This document shows, piece by piece, positions 1 to 5,011 of a DNA stretch of 8,788 bases; the stretch's first letter is position 1, and each line of letters begins with the position of its first letter. The translations under genes and the position numbers were made by a program. Origin of the DNA: Allocoleopsis sp036703385 (lineage in GTDB: Bacteria; Cyanobacteriota; Cyanobacteriia; Cyanobacteriales; Coleofasciculaceae); contig NZ_DATNPA010000324.1 in the NCBI RefSeq assembly GCF_036703385.1, positions 1 to 8,788 on the forward strand. Reading direction: 5' to 3'. The notes beneath the pieces were generated by a model. The model was given only the letters and a program-made list of their open reading frames with translations. It did not search any database and was not told where the DNA came from.

Positions 1-12
1 TTAATCCTATTG

Positions 13-20
13 CCTCCTTA
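13..20 (-). promoter_or_regulatory. Strong Shine-Dalgarno sequence on the minus strand at the left edge
   Basis: Read on the minus strand, this is TAAGGAGG, an eight-base match to the anti-Shine-Dalgarno end of 16S rRNA. It is followed by 12 bases before the window edge, so a minus-strand gene probably starts just outside. The spacing is at the long end of normal. Alternatively the first 44 plus-strand bases are the tail of a plus-strand gene ending at TAA 42-44; the window cannot decide. Confidence 0.35.
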
Positions 21-578
21 AATCATGCAATCTTGGCCTTATAAGGGCAAAAATATTATTTAAATTAATTCCTAAAAGCCTTAATAATCAAGGATTGTGG
101 CGAATATATTCTAATAGAAGTCGCGAAAATAAATTTATTGAAAGAATTACCCTAAAATTCGGATTTCCACCTGGATGAGTGCCCATCATCTCTAAATGGC
201 TGTCCGTCTTGCAGCGAGTGCGGAACTAAATATTCCACAGGATGTCATTTACTAAAGCTTTGGTTATGTTAGGGTAAAGGGAATGTTATGCTAGAGTCAA
301 CAAAAAATGGCTGACATGTGCTTAATGACCAATCAGGAATGACACTTTATACCTTGCTAAAGAGTAAGAACTTGGAACCATTAGCATTCAATAATTCTCA
401 AAATAAAGCTTGAGTCCAACGCTTGTTGAAACAGTCCAATCTGGAGATTGGCTACTGCAACACTGCAGAAATATCGCACCCGTTGCCAATTGAAGAGGAA
501 GAACATCCTCCTCGGAATCGGTGAAGAACTTCTGTTGCCATGCATTAGGGACAACAGGCCAAATTTTTGCTGTCTATT

Positions 579-584
579 AAGGAG
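579..584 (+). promoter_or_regulatory. Ribosome binding site of the P-loop kinase gene
   Basis: AAGGAG lies 13 bases before ATG 598 and 4 bases before an in-frame TTG at 589. It supports translation starting here rather than at the TTG at 448. ATG 598 is preferred because the P-loop fold starts immediately after it, although the spacing is long; TTG 589 would add only three residues. Confidence 0.5.
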
Positions 585-597
585 TAAATTGCGTATC

Positions 598-1467
598 ATG
601 CCACAGCCAATAGTTATCGAGTTTCTAGGAATGATGGGAGCTGGGAAAACCACTATCGCCCGCTTAGTAATTGATGAGTTGCAGCGTCGAGGCTATAAAT
701 GCCCATCAACAAACCAAACTGCCGAGTGGATGATTAAATCCGGATTCAACAACTTACCGAGAGCAATTGGATTACTAGAAAAACTCAGTTATTACTCAAA
801 ATTCTCTTACCTAATTGCTGCCTTACGATTTCCGCTAATAGCCTTCCGGTCATATCGTTATGCTCTTAGTGTTGTGCCACAGAACCGATATAGTTGGCAA
901 TCAAGTAGGACTCCCATGAACTGGAGGGGAATTTTTAAAAAGTACATCTGGAATTCTCCCTATGATATCGTTGTCTTGGAAGAGGGAGCCCTTCAATATA
1001 ACATTCAAATACCTTTGTTTGGTGAACAATACTCCAGTGCTGCCCAAAGGAAGCTTATTTCCAGTTTTATGGAGAAAGAAAATCATTTGTTTGTTTGCGT
1101 AAAAATTGATACGGAAACAGCTATGGAACGAATTCAGGGTCGAGCTGCTGCCGCCCATCAGGAAGGCTTTTCATCGTGGCAATTTGAAGATGAGACCGAG
1201 GAGTATCAAGTCCAGAAAGCAGACCAAGCTATTAGTCTCTTTGAATCAACTTTCAACCATATTAAGGCACTCAGACCTGACTCCCTAATAGAGATTGATT
1301 CTCGGACAGATCCAAAAGAGAATGAAGAGCGAGTGATTGCGTTTATCGACAAACACTTTCCCTTGAAAGAGAAAAATGCTTATACTAACTCTGGGTTGCC
1401 TACCCCTTTTGTGAGACGAACCACACAGGCACAGAGTTCGCTCCAGGAGAAAACAAGAGGACATTAA
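598..1467 (+). CDS. P-loop nucleoside/nucleotide kinase-like protein (thymidylate-kinase-like)
   Basis: This 289-residue protein is a P-loop NTPase of the nucleoside/nucleotide kinase type. Strand beta-1 (residues 4-10) leads straight into a Walker A motif, G11-x4-G16-K17-T18, followed by a helix. A Walker-B-like strand, DIVVLEEG, is at 123-130. An Arg-rich stretch at 178-182 (RIQGR) could be the lid that closes on ATP. The last 30 residues are low in predicted structure. Stand-alone proteins of this kind resemble thymidylate kinases but often have no proven substrate, so phosphorylation of a small molecule is inference and no specific nucleotide can be named. The start at 598 is chosen because it begins just before beta-1 and follows an AAGGAG; the longer frame from TTG 448 adds 50 residues without a domain. 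The gene converges on recQ, with 44 bases between the stops. Confidence 0.75.
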   Translation: MPQPIVIEFLGMMGAGKTTIARLVIDELQRRGYKCPSTNQTAEWMIKSGFNNLPRAIGLLEKLSYYSKFSYLIAALRFPLIAFRSYRYALSVVPQNRYSWQSSRTPMNWRGIFKKYIWNSPYDIVVLEEGALQYNIQIPLFGEQYSSAAQRKLISSFMEKENHLFVCVKIDTETAMERIQGRAAAAHQEGFSSWQFEDETEEYQVQKADQAISLFESTFNHIKALRPDSLIEIDSRTDPKENEERVIAFIDKHFPLKEKNAYTNSGLPTPFVRRTTQAQSSLQEKTRGH

Positions 1468-1475
1468 AAATTACT

Positions 1476-1505
1476 AGGTTAGTTCTCTAGCCATCACCCT
1501 AACCT
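1476..1505 (-). terminator. Possible terminator between the P-loop gene and recQ
   Basis: A perfect 7-bp inverted repeat, AGGTTAG (1476-1482) and CTAACCT (1499-1505), with a 16-base loop, sits between two convergent stop codons. On the minus strand the stem is followed after four bases by a run of five T, as expected for a recQ terminator. The loop is long and the stem short, so it is only a moderate candidate; on the plus strand there is no T-run. Confidence 0.4.
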
Positions 1506-1511
1506 CAAGCC

Positions 1512-3641
1512 TTAAACCTTGTCCCTCCGCCACCAAGCTCGCACCAATTGAATTTCTTCGTAACTGTATTGTTCTCCCAGATGTTCCCGGATGATTTTTA
1601 GGGAATCAGCACCGACAGTTTGAATGGCTTGCACTATCTGATTTTGCCGCTCCGGACACACCATTCGATTGATATCAACGGGTTGTTGCATCTCTAACAG
1701 CTCACTCAAATGAGTCACAATTGTGCGAGGGGTAAAACCGCGCTTTTGCGCAATTTCTTCAACACTCAATCCTTGCTGATAGTATTGCAGTGTTACCATG
1801 TGAGTGTTAGAAGGCAGAGGCACTGGTAGTTTTTGTTCCTGACAGAAGGCACGGATTTCTGAAACAAATGTATTTCCGTATTGATTGACTTTATTCGTCA
1901 CGACACCGGAAATTTTCGCAAAAGATTCAAGGGTTTGAGGTTGCAACTGTGCCATCAGTCTGAGGCTGGAATCAGGAAAAATTACATAAGGTGCAACAGA
2001 TTGGGTATCGGCTATGTGTTTACGCAACTTTCGCAGGCGTTCAAAGAGGATTTCTATTTCGGCATTTCTGGGGTTAATCTCGGCTAATGCTTTAGCGACG
2101 GGTGTTTGAGTGATGGCAATTTGAACGGTTCGCTGACTCCGCAGTATTTCCCAGCTCAGTTTGTTAAGCTTTAGGATACGGTAGCCATCGGTCGTCTCGT
2201 CAACTAAACCTTGATGTAAGAGCGATCGCGCCAACATCTTCCACGCATCGACACTTCTATCCTTGCCAATGCCGTAGGTAGAGAGCAGGTGATGCCCGTA
2301 CTGCTCGATTTTCTGCTTTCTCGAACCCCGCAGCACATCAATAATATGTGTCATCCCAAACCGTTCTTTGCAACGCGCCACACAGGAGAGGAACTTTTGC
2401 GCTTCAATTGTCCAATCTTCTACAGGTTTGGGGTTGCGACAGTTATCACAGTTCCCACAATCCCCTTTAAACCGTTCGCCGAAGTAGCGTAATTGGATGG
2501 TACGGCGACAGTCGGTTCCTTCGGCGTAGTCGATTACCTGACGCAACTGTTGATGGGCAACTCGTTGTTCTTTGGGATCGGGTTTTTGCTCGATGAGATA
2601 ATCAATGGTGCGGATATCAGCGGCACCGAAGAAGAGGGTACAATGTGCCGGTTCCCCATCACGTCCCGCTCGTCCTGATTCCTGATAGTATCGCTCTAAG
2701 TTGTGAGGTAAGTCGTAGTGAATGACGAAGCGCACATCGGGCTTATTAATACCCATACCAAAAGCAATGGTGGCTACCATCACCCGCACGTCATCCCGAA
2801 TGAAGCGCGTTTGATTGGTTGCCCTGGCTTCATCACTCATCCCGGCATGGTAAGGCAATGCATCAATCCCATCTTTCTGGAGACGAAAAGCGACTTCATC
2901 CACCGCACGACGACTTAGGCAGTAAACAATGCCTGAGCCTTTATGGGATTTAATTTTTTTTAATAGCTGGTTGTAGCTGTGGCGTTCTTTGGGTTGAACT
3001 TCGTAGTACAGGTTGGGACGGTTGAAGCTGGCAATGTGAACTCCGGGTTGCCGCAACGTCAGTTGTTCAAGGATATCCTGTTGCACACGTTTGGTGGCGG
3101 TGGCAGTGAGGGCGAGAATGGGGATATCGGGATAACGTTGGCGCAGTTGCCTCATTTGCCGATATTCTGGGCGGAAGTCGTGCCCCCACTCAGAAACGCA
3201 GTGGGCTTCATCAATGGCAAAAGCGGAAATACCAATTTGCGATCGCACTTTCTCCAGAAATGGTAGAAATTTCTCCCCCAGTAAGCGTTCGGGTGCAACA
3301 TAAAGGAGTTTAATTTTGCCGTTGAGGATGGCGAGTTCGCGCGATCGCACATCGTCCCAGCTGAGCGTACTATTGAGAAATGTCGCCCCAATGCCATTAT
3401 CCACGAGGGCATCCACTTGGTCTTGCATCAGCGCAATTAACGGCGACACCACCACTGTTAAACCGGGTTTTAGCAGCGCTGGCAGTTGGAAACATAGGGA
3501 CTTCCCACCACCTGTGGGCATGATAATCAGTAAATCGTGATTCTGGAGCGCTTGTTCAACAATCTGTCGCTGCCCTGGACGAAAGGCATCGTAACCAAAG
3601 AAATGTTTGAGCGCTTCCTCCAGAGAGTGAAACTGGGGCAT
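1512..3641 (-). CDS. recQ: ATP-dependent DNA helicase RecQ with C-terminal HTH extension
   Basis: RecQ is a superfamily 2, 3'-to-5' DNA helicase that unwinds forks, gaps and recombination intermediates during repair. All hallmarks are present in 709 residues: FRPGQ at 20-24, Walker A MPTGGGKS at 41-48, DEAH at 144-147 followed by the RecQ aromatic-rich loop (to about 160), and helicase motif VI, QESGRAGRDG, at 320-329. The RecQ zinc site is C378, C395, C398 and C401. A winged-helix region follows (about 410-515), then an HRDC domain (about 531-600) for DNA binding. Residues 611-700 form an additional helix-turn-helix-like tail (LSVEEIAQKRGFTPRTI) of the kind annotated as HTH_40. E. coli RecQ has 609 residues, so this tail explains the extra 100. 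The start ATG at 3641 puts the FRPGQ motif at the usual distance from the N-terminus; its upstream SD is weak. It is convergent with the P-loop gene and divergent from the DUF427 gene. Confidence 0.97.
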   Translation of the reverse strand: MPQFHSLEEALKHFFGYDAFRPGQRQIVEQALQNHDLLIIMPTGGGKSLCFQLPALLKPGLTVVVSPLIALMQDQVDALVDNGIGATFLNSTLSWDDVRSRELAILNGKIKLLYVAPERLLGEKFLPFLEKVRSQIGISAFAIDEAHCVSEWGHDFRPEYRQMRQLRQRYPDIPILALTATATKRVQQDILEQLTLRQPGVHIASFNRPNLYYEVQPKERHSYNQLLKKIKSHKGSGIVYCLSRRAVDEVAFRLQKDGIDALPYHAGMSDEARATNQTRFIRDDVRVMVATIAFGMGINKPDVRFVIHYDLPHNLERYYQESGRAGRDGEPAHCTLFFGAADIRTIDYLIEQKPDPKEQRVAHQQLRQVIDYAEGTDCRRTIQLRYFGERFKGDCGNCDNCRNPKPVEDWTIEAQKFLSCVARCKERFGMTHIIDVLRGSRKQKIEQYGHHLLSTYGIGKDRSVDAWKMLARSLLHQGLVDETTDGYRILKLNKLSWEILRSQRTVQIAITQTPVAKALAEINPRNAEIEILFERLRKLRKHIADTQSVAPYVIFPDSSLRLMAQLQPQTLESFAKISGVVTNKVNQYGNTFVSEIRAFCQEQKLPVPLPSNTHMVTLQYYQQGLSVEEIAQKRGFTPRTIVTHLSELLEMQQPVDINRMVCPERQNQIVQAIQTVGADSLKIIREHLGEQYSYEEIQLVRAWWRRDKV

Positions 3642-4091
3642 GGTAAATGAGGTGAACCTTTATTGATTATGGCGTAGGGCCGGTGGCTGAAGTTGACCAA
3701 GAGTCACCAACTTGGTACTCATCGTCCGAGTTTGCTGGTGTGTTCATAACTTCAGTCGCAAGGATCGGTTTCCCCTCTTGAGGTACTGCTTTCGGATTTT
3801 CTTAGATCATTTCACTTTTACTGCGCTACGCATTGACCGCCTTAACGTCAGCCTTGCTTGCCGTCTGCGAATGATTTTCATGTTTCAGTCCCCTTACGGG
3901 GATTGAGTCAGCCGAAAGCCTCCATAAGATGCTGGTTCCTTCTTAAGGATTCTCTCTTTAAGTTTAAGTGTCGTAGGCGATCGCGCATTAGACGGCAGCC
4001 GCGTCCACCCATTCACTGTTTCGCGACAGTAAAACTTTTCTAGTGCTTCACCTCATAATAGTAGTTAGAAACTTTATTAAGTTAAGTAACA
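3642..4091. other. Divergent intergenic region between recQ and the DUF427 gene
   Basis: These 450 bases must contain the promoters of recQ (minus) and of the DUF427 gene (plus), but no -35/-10 pair stands out. Short plus-strand frames here are not credible genes; two of them translate the CRISPR-repeat-like 37-mer at 3882-3918 into the familiar spurious peptides FQSPYGD and SVPLRGL. Also visible are a 6-bp inverted repeat, ACCAAG/CTTGGT (3696-3701 and 3711-3716), a 5-bp one, ACTGT/ACAGT (4015-4019 and 4026-4030), and a HIP1 site at 3977-3984. I recognise no tRNA or known structural RNA. Confidence 0.55.
3882..3918 (+). repeat. Solitary CRISPR-repeat-like 37-mer (no array)
   Basis: This 37-base segment has the build of the common cyanobacterial CRISPR repeats: it begins GTTTC, has a central hairpin TCCCC-TTAC-GGGGA (3889-3902), and ends GAAAG at exactly base 37, one base from the GAAAC that would mirror the start. 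I looked one repeat-plus-spacer length on either side and found no second copy, and there is no cas gene in the window. It is best read as an orphan or degenerate repeat left by a lost array or carried there by a transposed fragment; a chance hairpin is possible. Confidence 0.5.
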
Positions 4092-4376
4092 ATGCCAAAA
4101 GCAATCTGGAATGGTGCAGTTCTCGCCGAGAGCGACAAGTGCGTAGTCGTGGAAAACAATCAATACTTCCCCCCCGACGCCATCAATAAGGAGTACTTTA
4201 AGGACAGCAATACCCACACCACCTGCCCTTGGAAGGGCGTTGCTAGCTACTACAGCATTGAAGTGGATGGACAGGTTAACAAAGATGCCGCTTGGTACTA
4301 TCCCACAACGAAAGATGCGGCAAAAAATATTGAAGGCTATGTAGCATTCTGGAAGGGCGTAAAAGTTGAGGTGTAG
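4092..4376 (+). CDS. DUF427 family protein (NTP_transf_9 fold), function unknown
   Basis: This 94-residue protein matches the small DUF427 family (Pfam PF04248), a compact beta-rich domain common in cyanobacteria and actinobacteria. The family signature HTTCPWKG is at 42-49, followed by ASYY at 51-54 and DAAWYYPTTKDAA at 65-77. The conserved opening WNGAVLAES (6-14) and the central FPP (26-28) are also as expected. Length is full for a single-domain member and both ends are intact. Pfam relates the fold to nucleotidyltransferases, but the biochemical role is not known to me and nothing nearby suggests one. The start ATG has no clear Shine-Dalgarno sequence, which is common in cyanobacteria. 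It is transcribed alone: recQ lies divergently upstream and the gene downstream is convergent. Confidence 0.93.
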   Translation: MPKAIWNGAVLAESDKCVVVENNQYFPPDAINKEYFKDSNTHTTCPWKGVASYYSIEVDGQVNKDAAWYYPTTKDAAKNIEGYVAFWKGVKVEV

Positions 4377-4388
4377 TTAGCCATCCTG

Positions 4389-4410
4389 GGGGTAAGGTAT
4401 GCCTTGCCCC
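4389..4410. terminator. GC-rich palindrome between convergent genes, probable terminator
   Basis: GGGGTAAGG (4389-4397) and CCTTGCCCC (4402-4410) pair over nine positions with one G-U wobble around a four-base loop, TATG. On the plus strand it is followed by T-rich sequence, including seven T at 4427-4433, so it would terminate the DUF427 transcript. Its right arm ends on the first base of the stop codon (4410-4412) of the minus-strand gene. Palindromes of this GGGGYAAGG...CCTTRCCCC type are, from general knowledge, dispersed in many copies in some cyanobacterial genomes, so this may also be a mobile-type repeat that landed between genes. Confidence 0.6.
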
Positions 4411-4742
4411 TACGTTAATTTTCTACTTTTTTTAATGGCATTTATCAGCTCGTCACGATAATCTTCATCATCTTCAGCGTTGGCACTGGCTAAGGTACTG
4501 TTGACCGCTCGACTCACGTTTAGTTCATTATTCAGCAGCGTGTTGAGGATATCTAACTGAGCATCCAGAATTTTGGGGCGTTTTTCGTACCAAGTGGCAA
4601 TTATTTCTGATATCTTCTCTTCATCCTCAGGCAGGGCAGTGGCGAGCTTATCCAAGGTTGCCCAATCTTGAGGGGAAAAGAGCGATCGCTTCGTTTTCAA
4701 CAGCTCAATGAAAGCTTTGATGTTCTGTTGATGAAATGACAT
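4410..4742 (-). CDS. Hypothetical 110-residue helical protein
   Basis: I do not recognise this protein. From ATG 4742 it encodes 110 residues, with no signal peptide, membrane segment or cysteine. The sequence reads as mainly alpha-helical: an amphipathic N-terminus (residues 1-20), a PEDEEK turn near 37-42, a helix around 43-75 (ending NNELNV), an acidic patch AEDDEDYRDE near 90-99 and a basic tail, KKSRK. Such a charged, cytosolic profile fits a small regulatory or adaptor protein, but that is only inference. The frame stays open to ATG 4859, adding 39 residues rich in Pro, Ser and Arg; I reject these because ATG 4742 has a well-placed GAGG and the extension looks non-coding. It converges on the DUF427 gene and diverges from the coiled-coil gene. 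Confidence 0.65.
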   Translation of the reverse strand: MSFHQQNIKAFIELLKTKRSLFSPQDWATLDKLATALPEDEEKISEIIATWYEKRPKILDAQLDILNTLLNNELNVSRAVNSTLASANAEDDEDYRDELINAIKKSRKLT

Positions 4743-4751
4743 TACCAGAGT

Positions 4752-4755
4752 CCTC
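4752..4755 (-). promoter_or_regulatory. Ribosome binding site deciding the start of the 110-residue protein
   Basis: On the minus strand GAGG lies nine bases before ATG 4742. No comparable site precedes the in-frame ATGs near 4859, so this element favours the shorter protein. Confidence 0.5.
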
Positions 4756-4964
4756 AAAATTTTTGGCTTGCCGCTTGACGCGGGTGTTGTTTGGGGGTAT
4801 GGATGAGATTGCCTCAATCCTCTCTTTAGCGATCGCTCTGTTGAGGAAAACATCATCACTTTTTACCACAAAAACAGTTTAAACAATACAAACTTGATTT
4901 AGCCCCAAGACATACTCAATGAGTCTTATGATTTTTTAGATAGTGATACTTCAGCCTGGATGAG

Positions 4965-4992
4965 TTGACACAGGCACCCTAGCCATTATTTC
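4965..4992 (+). promoter_or_regulatory. Candidate promoter of the coiled-coil gene
   Basis: A perfect -35 hexamer, TTGACA (4965-4970), is followed after 16 bases by TATTTC (4987-4992) as a weak -10; TATACA at 4993-4998 matches better but is 22 bases away. The -35 lies inside a small inverted repeat, GCCTG (4954-4958) and CAGGC (4971-4975), which could be an operator. Transcription would begin about a dozen bases before ATG 5012, leaving almost no leader and no Shine-Dalgarno sequence. Confidence 0.35.
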
Positions 4993-5011
4993 TATACACC
5001 AAATATAGCCA

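Larger units (their letters stand above)
1..597. other. Left intergenic region, no convincing gene
   Basis: No reading frame in this stretch looks like a real protein. It is AT-rich and dense with stops on both strands. A short frame from ATG 196 (beginning MAVRLAASAELNIPQ) stops after 19 codons; read through its stops it continues somewhat protein-like to about 350, so a decayed gene is possible but unproven. The frame of the downstream P-loop gene stays open back to a TTG at 448, but those 50 codons carry no recognisable domain. The right part presumably contains the promoter of the P-loop gene; I could not pick a convincing -35/-10 pair. Confidence 0.5.

Noticed and set aside
448..597. N-terminal extension of the P-loop protein from TTG 448
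   Set aside because: The 50 residues show no domain, while a ribosome binding site and the start of the P-loop fold both point to about 598.
3696..3716. Inverted repeat ACCAAG/CTTGGT upstream of recQ as an operator or terminator
   Set aside because: Six base pairs with a 9-base loop and no T-run; chance is a sufficient explanation without a conserved regulator motif.
3809..3999. A possible CRISPR array around the solitary repeat
   Set aside because: No second repeat appears one repeat-plus-spacer length on either side, and there is no cas gene.
3712..4043. Two short plus-strand frames in the recQ-DUF427 gap (64 and 61 codons)
   Set aside because: They only translate the CRISPR-like repeat and its flanks (FQSPYGD, SVPLRGL), have no ribosome binding site and show no protein-like composition.
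4743..4859. N-terminal extension of the 110-residue protein to ATG 4859
   Set aside because: The extra 39 residues look non-coding, and a GAGG sits correctly in front of ATG 4742.
170..4965. An 11-base identity, CCTGGATGAGT, in two intergenic regions (170-180 and 4955-4965)
   Set aside because: Several 11-base matches are expected by chance in a window of this size, and the flanks do not match.
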